A stretch of DNA of 13,225 nucleotides, taken from assembly GCF_903642095.1 (NCBI RefSeq), contig NZ_CAHJWD020000267.1:1-13225 (forward strand). The letters run 5' to 3'. Position numbers and translations under genes: made by a program. Below are positions 1-6,567 of this stretch, piece by piece (positions within the stretch are counted from its first letter, which is position 1; the number at the start of each line of letters is the position of its first letter). The DNA comes from Bathymodiolus brooksi thiotrophic gill symbiont (GTDB taxonomy: Bacteria > Pseudomonadota > Gammaproteobacteria > PS1 > Pseudothioglobaceae). The notes under the pieces are model-generated. The model saw only the letters and a program-made list of their open reading frames with translations, made no database searches and was not told the DNA's origin.

Positions 1-198
1 AGTACCTGCACTATTTTTAAGGGGTATAGCACTGATTTGCATTGCAGAAAAGTTATCCAAATATACTCGTATAACATTGTTAGTGTCACTGACGATAAAC
101 TTAGTGTTTTTAGTATCTTGCGTAAAGTCAAGGGCAAATGCCTGCGAGGTAAATAGACCGAATAAAACGGTAATGATAAAACGATTAAATCTGTTCAT
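1..198 (-). CDS. Secreted protein of unknown function, partial (3' end outside window)
   Basis: The leftward frame starts at ATG (complement 196-198) and stays open for 66 codons to the window edge, so only the N-terminus is visible. The first 22 residues form a typical Sec signal peptide: MNRFNRF, a hydrophobic core (IITVLFGLF), then TSQAFA with an AxA-type cleavage site. The mature chain begins LDFTQDTKNTKF and continues as a Thr/Asn/Ser-rich, strand-like sequence. A Shine-Dalgarno GGAG lies 6 nt upstream of the ATG, which supports the start. A periplasmic, outer-membrane or exported product is likely. I do not recognise the family from this fragment, and the missing C-terminus would be needed to name it. 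Confidence 0.75.
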   Translation of the reverse strand, partial: MNRFNRFIITVLFGLFTSQAFALDFTQDTKNTKFIVSDTNNVIRVYLDNFSAMQISAIPLKNSAGT

Positions 199-226
199 AA
201 TAAACTCCGTAATTAAAAATAAAATA

Positions 227-256
227 ATGCTAGCAACAAAACTTAGCACTTGTAAA
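227..256 (-). promoter_or_regulatory. Possible sigma70 promoter for the secreted protein gene
   Basis: Reading leftward, TTTACA (complement 251-256; 5 of 6 matches to the -35 consensus) is followed after 18 nt by TAGCAT (complement 227-232; 4 of 6 matches to -10), about 30 nt upstream of the ATG. The surroundings are AT-rich, so chance matches are easy to find. This is a weak prediction. Confidence 0.25.
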
Positions 257-287
257 GACTGGCTTTTGGTGTCACTGGGCAAGCCTG

Positions 288-761
288 TTAAATTTGGGTA
301 AAATCCTTGGTAGGATAGAATTTTGTGAAGTTTTTTTTAAGAAGAAAAATAGAGTCAAATATTTTTTCTACAGTATTAATGGCAAAATATTTAATACTAA
401 ATGCACACAATTGGTATTTCAAGGGAGCATTTTTGACACTATTTGTGAAAATATCTTGTTGAATATAGGAAGTGCCGATACTATTTGTAGAAGTGCGGTT
501 ACTCTTTTTTCGCCTAAGAGTATTAAATAAAATTAAACTGACATTAAATAAAGCGACAAAAAAACCACAAATAAAGTGGCTAATAATAGTGCGTAGAAGA
601 GTAAATGCCGTTCGGCTTGAATTAAACCTAGTTGTTGCTAAATTGCGGTGCGGTGCGGTGCGGTGCGGTGCGGTGCGGTGCGGTGCGGTGCGGTGCGGTG
701 CGGTGCGGTGCGGTGCGGTGCGGTAAGTATATGTGTATTCATAAGCACTGTATTGTTCCAT
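288..761 (-). CDS. Doubtful ORF carrying the pentanucleotide array; possible phase-variable membrane protein
   Basis: This leftward 157-codon frame begins ATG GAA CAA and has three parts: a Tyr-rich N-terminus (MEQYSAYEYTYTY), five RTAPH units plus one Arg encoded by the GCGGT/ACCGC array (residues 14-39), and a 118-residue tail. The tail has one hydrophobic segment (about residues 57-79, with HFICGFFVALFNVSLILF at its core) followed by RRKK, then a Ser/Thr/Asn- and Lys-rich region. With 16 repeats the array is in frame. The other two frames meet stops within a few codons past it (complement 638-640 and 628-630). Against a real gene: there is no visible Shine-Dalgarno, I recognise no family, and another frame in the same DNA also reads as a membrane helix. 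It could be a phase-variable gene, a relic, or chance. Confidence 0.28.
   Translation of the reverse strand: MEQYSAYEYTYTYRTAPHRTAPHRTAPHRTAPHRTAPHRNLATTRFNSSRTAFTLLRTIISHFICGFFVALFNVSLILFNTLRRKKSNRTSTNSIGTSYIQQDIFTNSVKNAPLKYQLCAFSIKYFAINTVEKIFDSIFLLKKNFTKFYPTKDFTQI
645..724. repeat. Pentanucleotide microsatellite, 16 perfect copies of GCGGT
   Basis: Sixteen uninterrupted copies of GCGGT (ACCGC on the other strand) span 80 bases, with no mismatch and abrupt AT-rich flanks. The unit is 80% GC in otherwise AT-rich DNA. Five is not a multiple of three, so gain or loss of one unit changes the reading frame of anything translated through it. The plus strand presents GG every five bases separated by TGC, which could in principle form two-tetrad G-quadruplexes and favour polymerase slippage. 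Confidence 0.97.
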
Positions 762-904
762 AAAATAAATATTTATGTGGTTTTTTTTGAGTTTTTTTTA
801 TACAAAGCACCCTCGAATCCACGCTATTCGTGGAAAGAGAGTATTTGCCAGATAATAACAAAGACTAATAGAATCTGTGTAGTGAATCATTACACAATAA
901 TGTA

Positions 905-1003
905 AAGTAGGGAAGGGTTTGTAACCCTTCCTAGGGTTGCAAGCCTCTCCCTCCTTACAAAAATTGACGGGGGAAAGGAAGGGTTACAAACCCTTCCCTA
1001 CTT
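905..1003. repeat. Nested palindromic repeat element (REP/MITE-like)
   Basis: The arms 905-932 and 976-1003 are perfect 28-bp inverted repeats separated by 43 bp. Each arm is itself a hairpin: GGAAGGGTT (911-919), a 3-nt loop, and AACCCTTCC (923-931), mirrored in the right arm. The loop contains a third, diverged copy (933-952) that matches the right arm at 16 of 20 positions in the same orientation. Such palindrome-within-palindrome elements are typical of dispersed extragenic repeats. No transposase is present, so any mobility would depend on an enzyme encoded elsewhere. As RNA it could fold into a strong hairpin, but neither arm is followed by a U-tract, so it is not a standard intrinsic terminator. 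Confidence 0.85.
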
Positions 1004-1102
1004 ATGAGGGCGGGGGTAATGTTTGTGGGGCTTTATTGGGTTTTTTGTTTAGTGGGGGTTTTGTGTTAAAATTGGATTTTTTTTGTGTGTAGGGTGAGTG
1101 AG

Positions 1103-1495
1103 ATGGATAAGACGAAAGTGGATGATATGTTAATTGAGATGATTACGCCTAAGGTTAAGGAGATTGAGGAGAATTTTTCTCAGGGTAAGGGGCTTTCTCA
1201 GGATGATATTAATACTTTGCTGTTGAAATCGCAGTATAACCATATTAATCATTTGGATTTGAAGCTGAATGAGGTTACGCACAGTGTGGTGGCACTTGAG
1301 GGGAAGTTTGATAAAAAGTTTGTGGCACTTGAGGGGAAGTTTGACAGAAAGTTTGTGGCGCTTGAAGCGAAGTTTGAGCTACTTGCTGAGAAGGTGGAAC
1401 ATTCTATTCAGAAGGCGTTAAATAGAAATATGTGGTCTTTGTTTGCAATAATGGGATTCTTTTTGACGCTTTCTAAGATTATTGATAAGTTTTAA
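1103..1495 (+). CDS. Small coiled-coil protein with 11-residue repeats and a C-terminal membrane anchor
   Basis: The product is 130 residues. I chose ATG 1103 (MDKTKVDDML) because AGGGTGAG lies just upstream; an in-frame GTG at 1085 would add six residues with no better ribosome site. Residues 1-40 are acidic/amphipathic and helical. Residues 63-95 are three tandem 11-residue units: VALEGKFDKKF, VALEGKFDRKF and VALEAKFELLA, matching 33-bp DNA repeats at 1289-1387. Hendecad repeats like these form long, weakly supercoiled coiled coils. Near the C-terminus WSLFAIMGFFLTLSKII is a single membrane helix, ending with KF. The layout (N-terminal helix, coiled-coil repeats, C-terminal tail anchor) resembles Borrelia Bdr and DUF1640-like proteins in architecture only; no homology is claimed. 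Likely an oligomeric inner-membrane tail-anchored protein; function unknown. Confidence 0.75.
   Translation: MDKTKVDDMLIEMITPKVKEIEENFSQGKGLSQDDINTLLLKSQYNHINHLDLKLNEVTHSVVALEGKFDKKFVALEGKFDRKFVALEAKFELLAEKVEHSIQKALNRNMWSLFAIMGFFLTLSKIIDKF
1289..1387 (+). repeat. 33-bp tandem repeat, three copies, within the coiled-coil gene
   Basis: Units are at 1289-1321, 1322-1354 and 1355-1387. The first two differ at only a few bases; the third diverges in its second half (EAKFELLA instead of EGKFDKKF). The near-identity at DNA level suggests recent duplication, and gain or loss of a 33-bp unit would keep the frame, so length could vary between strains. Confidence 0.85.
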
Positions 1496-1536
1496 GTCGT
1501 ATTTCGGTCAGTTGACATAAACTTTGCTTATTACTA

Positions 1537-2631
1537 GTGATACATTTTGAAAAAATATCTCAACAGCAATTTTTGCAAGAATATTGGCAAAAAAAACCCT
1601 TGTTAATTAAACAGGCTTTGCCTGATTTTATTTCTCCGATTACATCCGATGAGTTGGCTGGACTGGCACTTGAAGAGGTGTTTGAATCTCGACTAATTAC
1701 AGGTTGTGCAGGGGCGGCGTGGTCATTGCGTAATGGGGCTTTTACGGAGCAGGATTTTTTGAATATGCCAGCCCGAGATTGGACACTGTTGGTGCAAGGA
1801 GTGGACAGGTATATTGATGAGGTGGGTGATTTGGTCTCGCACTTTGATTTTATTCCTCGGTGGCGTTTTGATGATGTGATGATTTCTTATGCTACAACAG
1901 GTGGGAGTGTGGGGCCACATTTTGATTATTATGATGTATTTTTATTGCAAGGAACGGGAAAAAGGCGTTGGCATTTGAGTGCAAAAAATTGTGAAATGGG
2001 GAATTATTTGGCAGGGGTTCCGTTGAGAATTATGGATAAATTTGAAGCGGAGCAGGTGTTTGTTGTTGAGCCGGGAGATGTGCTTTATGTGCCACCAAAA
2101 GTGGCGCATCATGGCGTGAGTTTGGATGAAGATTGCACAACGCTGTCTTTTGGATATCGGGCTTATGGGGCGTGTGAATTGTTTGAGTTTATGGACAGGC
2201 CTTGTCCTGATGGGATGAAAACCGATTATTACCAAGATCCGCAGTGGCGTGATATCGGGCAGCCTGCATTGATTCCTGATAGTGCTATTCGGCAAGCACA
2301 AATTTTGCTGGACATTGACGGTATGCAGTTTGCCCAATTTGTAACAAAGTTGGATGCGATGGATGTGCAGACTTTGCAATTATTTGAGTATGAAAATCAA
2401 GATGAAGACTTTGATGTGTGCGGTCGTTATCAACTTTATTCTGTATGCAAGATTGCTTATTTGCAAGAAAATAATGCGGTTCGGATGTTTGTGAATGGGG
2501 AGGAAGTTGAGTTTAAAGGGGTTGATAAAGGGGATTTGATGAATTTTTGTAACAAACGGCGTGTTGATTCGTTACATTGTTCAGAACTCGCTAAACAACT
2601 GTTTGAGCAAAATCTAATCTTTTTAATGTAA
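1537..2631 (+). CDS. roxA: Ribosomal oxygenase RoxA (YcfD-type), hydroxylates ribosomal protein L16
   Basis: This is a cytoplasmic JmjC/cupin Fe(II)- and 2-oxoglutarate-dependent oxygenase; the E. coli homologue hydroxylates an arginine of ribosomal protein L16. The 364 residues compare with about 373 in E. coli, with matching blocks: EYWQKKPLLIKQ near residue 15, ITSDELAGLALE at 35-46, GGSVGPHFDYYDVFLLQGTG at 122-141. The metal ligands are visible as H128 and D130 (HxD) and H191 in PPKVAHHG; KRRW at 142-145 occupies the cosubstrate-binding region. The C-terminal third corresponds to the family's dimerisation and winged-helix part. The start is a GTG at 1537 with no clear Shine-Dalgarno; no in-frame ATG occurs until residue 77, so GTG is the best choice. 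It is followed after 2 bp by the transporter gene, suggesting cotranscription. Confidence 0.9.
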   Translation: MIHFEKISQQQFLQEYWQKKPLLIKQALPDFISPITSDELAGLALEEVFESRLITGCAGAAWSLRNGAFTEQDFLNMPARDWTLLVQGVDRYIDEVGDLVSHFDFIPRWRFDDVMISYATTGGSVGPHFDYYDVFLLQGTGKRRWHLSAKNCEMGNYLAGVPLRIMDKFEAEQVFVVEPGDVLYVPPKVAHHGVSLDEDCTTLSFGYRAYGACELFEFMDRPCPDGMKTDYYQDPQWRDIGQPALIPDSAIRQAQILLDIDGMQFAQFVTKLDAMDVQTLQLFEYENQDEDFDVCGRYQLYSVCKIAYLQENNAVRMFVNGEEVEFKGVDKGDLMNFCNKRRVDSLHCSELAKQLFEQNLIFLM

Positions 2632-2633
2632 TA

Positions 2634-3500
2634 ATGCCAATAACACTGGTTTTTTTATCCGTTGTTGCCATTTGGTCAACTACCCCACTTGCAATTGTTT
2701 GGTCAACGCTTGGTAGCAGTCATAGTTTTGGTGTTGCTGCAAGAATGGCACTTGGGCTTAGTATTTGTTTATTGCTACTGCTAATAAAAAAGCAAAAACT
2801 CACTTTAACGCCGTTAAGTTTGTGGAACTATTGGTATGCTGGTTTGGGTGTATTTGTTACTATGAGTTTGATTTATTATGCTTCACAAAATCTGGCCTCT
2901 GGTGTTATCTCTATAATATTTGGTTTAACGCCTATTGTAACTGGGGTATTTGCACTAATATTGCTGAGAGATAAATTTTTTGGTTTTAACAAAATGATTG
3001 GCTTGCTGTTAGGTTTGAGTGGATTGATTGTTATTTTTTCTCATTCTTTAGTGGAATCAACAGACCTTGTTCGTGGGCTTTTAGCAGTTACCTTGGGCAT
3101 GACTTTTCAGGCGTTTATATCGGTCAAACTCAAACAAATCAACGCCCAAATTTCAGTATTAGAAACCACCACAGGTGCCTTGTTGTTTAGCACTCCTTTA
3201 TTTGTTATTATGTGGCTTTTCAGTGAAGGTTCGGTGCCTGAAATCACCCTTAAAGGCGTGCTCTCTATAGGTTATTTATCTACATTTGGCTCGGTCGTTG
3301 GCTTTATGTCTTATTACTATTTAATTAAGCACGCTAGCGTGAGGGTGGTGGGCATTGTGCCACTGATAACCCCTGTTTTTGCTTTACTGTTGGGGTCGTT
3401 ATTTAACAACGAAACCCTTTCGTTAATGCAGGTTGGTGGCATCGTCCTTGTGTTAACTGGTTTAGGCTATTACGAATATGGGGCAAAGACCTCGAAATAG
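2634..3500 (+). CDS. EamA/DMT-superfamily inner-membrane transporter
   Basis: The 288-residue, very hydrophobic protein has about ten predicted membrane helices arranged as two EamA-like halves, the length and layout of the 10-TM drug/metabolite exporter family. Family-like features are the N-terminal VVAIWSTTPLAIVWS, the helix-rich ASGVISIIFGLTPIVTGVFA in half one, and the end of half two, VVGIVPLITPVFALLLGSLF followed by NNETLSLMQVGGIVLVLTG. Members export or exchange small metabolites (amino acids, nucleotides, drugs); the substrate cannot be read from sequence. Its ATG is 2 bp after the roxA stop with no Shine-Dalgarno of its own, so translation is probably coupled to roxA. Its stop lies 7 bp from the convergent hopJ stop. 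Confidence 0.85.
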   Translation: MPITLVFLSVVAIWSTTPLAIVWSTLGSSHSFGVAARMALGLSICLLLLLIKKQKLTLTPLSLWNYWYAGLGVFVTMSLIYYASQNLASGVISIIFGLTPIVTGVFALILLRDKFFGFNKMIGLLLGLSGLIVIFSHSLVESTDLVRGLLAVTLGMTFQAFISVKLKQINAQISVLETTTGALLFSTPLFVIMWLFSEGSVPEITLKGVLSIGYLSTFGSVVGFMSYYYLIKHASVRVVGIVPLITPVFALLLGSLFNNETLSLMQVGGIVLVLTGLGYYEYGAKTSK

Positions 3501-3507
3501 GATTGTT

Positions 3508-3846
3508 TTATTTCTTAACAAGTGCTGAGGATTTAAACTGTAAACCTTTCCAACCGTAAGTAATAAAATTGCGGATATTTTGGTGTGCAGTGCCTTGAGG
3601 GTCGTTAAGAACGGCTTGGTAGTGTTCGCCAAAGCAGTGTAGTGTTTCCAAAGGAGTTAATTGATGGATAATGGCAAAGCCAAATAATTTAGCACTCCCT
3701 TGGTTCTCATTCTCAGAATTTTCAAGCGTGCCATTAATGAATGGTGCTGGCGTATGGTCGAAGTTATCTTCAATTAACTCCATTAAGTCTGCAAACTTCA
3801 TTGCTGCACCTGCTCTAAGTTCTTTTAAATACGCTTCTTGTGTCAT
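3508..3846 (-). CDS. HopJ-family protein (annotated as type III effector HopJ)
   Basis: The 112-residue protein matches the small HopJ family: an N-terminal helix (AYLKELRAGAAMKFADLMELIEDN), then FDHTPAPFINGT, NQGSAKLFGFAI, a middle helix TPLETLHCFGEHYQAVL, then DPQGTAHQNIRNFITYGWKGLQF. The family takes its name from Pseudomonas syringae HopJ but is common in free-living, non-pathogenic proteobacteria. Nothing here suggests a type III secretion system, and the protein has no signal peptide. A strong Shine-Dalgarno (AAGGTGG) precedes the ATG, and the gap to the aceE stop is 12 bp, so it is almost certainly in the aceE transcript. A metabolic or housekeeping role tied to pyruvate dehydrogenase expression is more plausible than effector activity, but this is inferred from position alone. 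Confidence 0.85.
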   Translation of the reverse strand: MTQEAYLKELRAGAAMKFADLMELIEDNFDHTPAPFINGTLENSENENQGSAKLFGFAIIHQLTPLETLHCFGEHYQAVLNDPQGTAHQNIRNFITYGWKGLQFKSSALVKK

Positions 3847-3858
3847 TTTTCCACCTTG

Positions 3859-6501
3859 TTATACCGTCATTGGATTTGACTTCTTTATATCGACACCATA
3901 TTTTTTAATTGCATTGGTAACGATGGATGCATCCATTTTTCCTTCATCAACTAAGGCTTTAAGCGTGGCAATTGTCACATAATTGGCATCAACTTCAAAG
4001 AAATCTCTAAGGGCAGCCCGTGAATCTGAACGACCAAAACCGTCTGTGCCTAGAACTTCGTAGCGATTGGGGATGTATTTACGCACTTGTTCGGCGTAAT
4101 TACGCATATAGTCGGTGGTGGCAATTACAGGGCCTTTTGCATCCGCTAAACATTGGGTGATGTAAGGTACTTTGGGTGTGGTGGTGCTAAATCTGTTTTC
4201 TCGGTCAATCGCTTGTGCTTCACGGGTTAACTCATTGAAACTGGTTACTGACCAAATATTAGATTTCACGCCCCAATCGTCTGCCAACATTTGTGCAGCT
4301 TTTTCGACTTCTCTGAGAATGGTGCCGCTACCAAGTAATTGTACTTCTGCATCGGAATCGCCACGCAACTGGTAGATGCCTTTAATAATCCCTTCTTCTG
4401 TGCCTACTGGCATTTCTGGATGGGTATAAAGTTCATTCATAACGGTAATATAGTAAAAAATATTGTCGTGTTTTTCATACATCCGATGCAGTCCGCTACG
4501 AACAATTACCGCCAATTCATAGCCATAAGTTGGGTCATACGAAACGCAATTTGGAATAGTATTAGCAACAATATGTGAATCTCCATCTTCATGCTGCAAC
4601 CCTTCGCCGTTTAGTGTTGTGCGTCCTGCTGTGCCACCAATTAAAAAGCCTTTGGCTTGCATATCGCCTGCCGCCCAAATCAAATCACCTACGCGTTGAA
4701 AGCCAAATTTGGAATAGTAAATATAAAACGGGATCATGGTAGTATTATGTGTGGCATAAGCCGTGGCAGCGGCAATCCAATCAGAAACTGCACCTGCTTC
4801 GTTAATGCCCTCTTGTAATACTTGACCTTTTTTGTCTTCCTTATACCACATTACTTTGTCGGAATCTTCAGGTTGATAAAGTTGCCCTGAGGCAGAATAA
4901 ATACCAAGTTGCCTAAATAACCCTTCCATGCCAAAAGTGCGTGCTTCATCAGGGACAATAGGCACAATTTTAGTGCCCAGTTGTTTGTCACGAACCAGCA
5001 GTGCCATGATACGATTCAGTGCCATTGTGGTTGAAAGTTCACGGTCGCCACTGGATTTTAACAATGCATCAAAAACACTGAGTTCTGGTGTATTCAATGT
5101 TTCCAATTCAAACGAGCGAACGGGCAGTGAGCCGCCTAATTTTTGGCGTTGGGCATTCATATAAACCATTTCTTCACTGTCATCGGCTGGCTTGTAAAAA
5201 TTTAACTGTTTAACATCTTCTTTGGTAACAGGTATATCAAATCGCTTGGCAAATTTTTCAACTTGCTCAAGTCCGAGTTTTTTCTGAGAATGTGTGGTAT
5301 TTTGACCTTCGCCTGCTTCACCCATGCCATAACCTTTAACTGTTTTGGCTAAAATAACTGTTGGTTTATCGCTACAGGCTTTGGCGGCGTGATAGGCTTG
5401 GAAGACTTTAAAAGGGTCGTGTCCACCACGATTAAGTGCATAAATATCATCGTCACTAAGGTCTTCAACCATTGCCAATAATTCTGGATATTTGCCAAAA
5501 AAATGTTTACGCACATAAGCACCATCTTTGGCTTTATAGGCTTGATATTCGCCATCCACCACTTCTTCCATACGCTTTTTAAGCAATCCAGTATTATCCT
5601 TAGCGAGCAACTTGTCCCACTCGCCACCCCAAATCACTTTCAATACATTCCAGCCTGCACCTCGAAACATACCTTCTAATTCTTGAATAATTTTACCGTT
5701 GCCACGCACGGGACCGTCTAGGCGTTGTAAATTACAATTAATCACAAAAATCAAGTTATCCAATTTCTCACGACCTGCTAAAGAAATAGCACCCAACGAT
5801 TCGGGCTCATCCATTTCACCATCACCCAAATACGCCCAAACTGTGCGTTTGTCAGTTGGTTGAATATCACGATGATGCAAATACTTCATAAACCGTGCTT
5901 GATAAATCGCCATAATTGGCCCTAACCCCATTGAAACAGTTGGAAATTGCCAAAAATCAGGCATTAACCATGGGTGTGGATACGAACTTAATCCATCTTT
6001 TCCTGCCTCTTGACGGAATAACAACATTTGTGCCTCAGTGATACGCCCTTCTAAAAAGGCACGAGAATAAATACCCGGTGAAATGTGTCCTTGAAAAAAG
6101 ATTAAATCCGCACCCTGCTCGGCATCGGGTCCTCTATAAAAATGATTAAAACCCACTTCATACAAAGTTGCACTAGAGGCAAAAGAGGCAATATGCCCAC
6201 CCAAATCATACGGTAATTGATTAGCCTTCACCACCATTACCATTGCATTCCAGCGAACAATTGCTGAGATTTTCTCCTCAATATCAGCGTTAATATCCGT
6301 TACTACTTCTTTATCTTTGACAATGCTATTAAGATAAGCAGTATTAACGCCTGTCGGCAAATCCATTCCTTCTTGATGTGCCATATCCATTAATTTATTC
6401 AATAAAAATTTAGCACGGTCATCACCCTCAACACGGGCAACGGATTTAAAGGCTTCTAGCCATTCTTGAGTTTCTAAAGGATCAATATCTTGAGTTGACA
6501 T
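3859..6501 (-). CDS. aceE: Pyruvate dehydrogenase E1 component, homodimeric type
   Basis: AceE decarboxylates pyruvate with thiamine diphosphate and acetylates the lipoyl groups of the E2 subunit, feeding acetyl-CoA to the TCA cycle. The 880 residues match E. coli AceE (887) end to end. The thiamine-binding signature starts at GDGE (226-229) and runs to NCNLQRLDGPVRGNGK (255-270). The catalytic-loop region GMGEAGEGQNTTH places H404 at the position of the E. coli active-site histidine. Other conserved blocks are YDLGGHIASFASSATLYEVG (98-117) and VPDEARTFGMEGLFRQLGIY. The start ATG has no Shine-Dalgarno and is preceded by an alternating TA run; homology supports it and no closer ATG exists. It lies 66 bp after rseC and 12 bp before hopJ. 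aceF and lpd are absent from this locus. Confidence 0.97.
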   Translation of the reverse strand: MSTQDIDPLETQEWLEAFKSVARVEGDDRAKFLLNKLMDMAHQEGMDLPTGVNTAYLNSIVKDKEVVTDINADIEEKISAIVRWNAMVMVVKANQLPYDLGGHIASFASSATLYEVGFNHFYRGPDAEQGADLIFFQGHISPGIYSRAFLEGRITEAQMLLFRQEAGKDGLSSYPHPWLMPDFWQFPTVSMGLGPIMAIYQARFMKYLHHRDIQPTDKRTVWAYLGDGEMDEPESLGAISLAGREKLDNLIFVINCNLQRLDGPVRGNGKIIQELEGMFRGAGWNVLKVIWGGEWDKLLAKDNTGLLKKRMEEVVDGEYQAYKAKDGAYVRKHFFGKYPELLAMVEDLSDDDIYALNRGGHDPFKVFQAYHAAKACSDKPTVILAKTVKGYGMGEAGEGQNTTHSQKKLGLEQVEKFAKRFDIPVTKEDVKQLNFYKPADDSEEMVYMNAQRQKLGGSLPVRSFELETLNTPELSVFDALLKSSGDRELSTTMALNRIMALLVRDKQLGTKIVPIVPDEARTFGMEGLFRQLGIYSASGQLYQPEDSDKVMWYKEDKKGQVLQEGINEAGAVSDWIAAATAYATHNTTMIPFYIYYSKFGFQRVGDLIWAAGDMQAKGFLIGGTAGRTTLNGEGLQHEDGDSHIVANTIPNCVSYDPTYGYELAVIVRSGLHRMYEKHDNIFYYITVMNELYTHPEMPVGTEEGIIKGIYQLRGDSDAEVQLLGSGTILREVEKAAQMLADDWGVKSNIWSVTSFNELTREAQAIDRENRFSTTTPKVPYITQCLADAKGPVIATTDYMRNYAEQVRKYIPNRYEVLGTDGFGRSDSRAALRDFFEVDANYVTIATLKALVDEGKMDASIVTNAIKKYGVDIKKSNPMTV

Positions 6502-6567
6502 ATATATATAAAAATTATTAAAAATAAGAATGGGCTAATTATCCCAAATTTAGGAAGCTTTAAAGGT

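Larger units (their letters stand above)
199..1102. other. About 900 bases without a secure gene
   Basis: From left to right this stretch holds: the leader of the leftward secreted-protein gene (199-290); AT-rich DNA with a long but doubtful leftward open frame (288-761); the GCGGT array (645-724); an AT-rich stretch with T-runs (780-800) and a small hairpin with arms TCCACG/CGTGGA (818-834); the nested palindromic repeat (905-1003); and a G/T-rich spacer (1004-1090) with several runs of three to five G. On the leftward strand just beyond the array, a second frame reads QQLGLIQAERHLLFYALLLA and continues hydrophobic to a stop, which looks like the membrane-spanning tail of a decayed protein. 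The stretch looks like accessory or decaying DNA. Confidence 0.6.

Noticed and set aside
645..724. GCGGT array as a CRISPR or iteron origin
   Set aside because: The unit is five bases with no spacers and no replication gene nearby; it is a simple microsatellite.
810..835. tRNA-like T-arm around TCGAATCC
   Set aside because: The TCGAATCC string resembles a T-loop, but the flanks do not pair as a 5-bp T-stem and no acceptor or anticodon arm is visible on either strand. The only fold is a 6-bp hairpin TCCACG/CGTGGA.
472..905. Rightward open frames through the GCGGT array (RCGAV repeats)
   Set aside because: The array has no stop in any frame, so open frames through it arise automatically. These lack ribosome sites and recognisable domains.
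905..1003. Nested palindrome as an intrinsic terminator
   Set aside because: No T-run follows either arm, and no gene ends immediately before it. A repeat element fits better.
1512..1540. Promoter for roxA with a perfect TTGACA at 1512-1517
   Set aside because: No acceptable -10 occurs at 16-18 nt; the sequence at that spacing overlaps the GTG start and matches poorly.
1942..2379. Leftward open frames inside roxA and other long genes
   Set aside because: They lie antisense to well-supported genes and have neither domains nor ribosome sites.
3508..3846. HopJ as evidence of a type III secretion system
   Set aside because: No secretion apparatus or chaperone genes are nearby, the gene is in the aceE operon, and the family is widespread outside pathogens.
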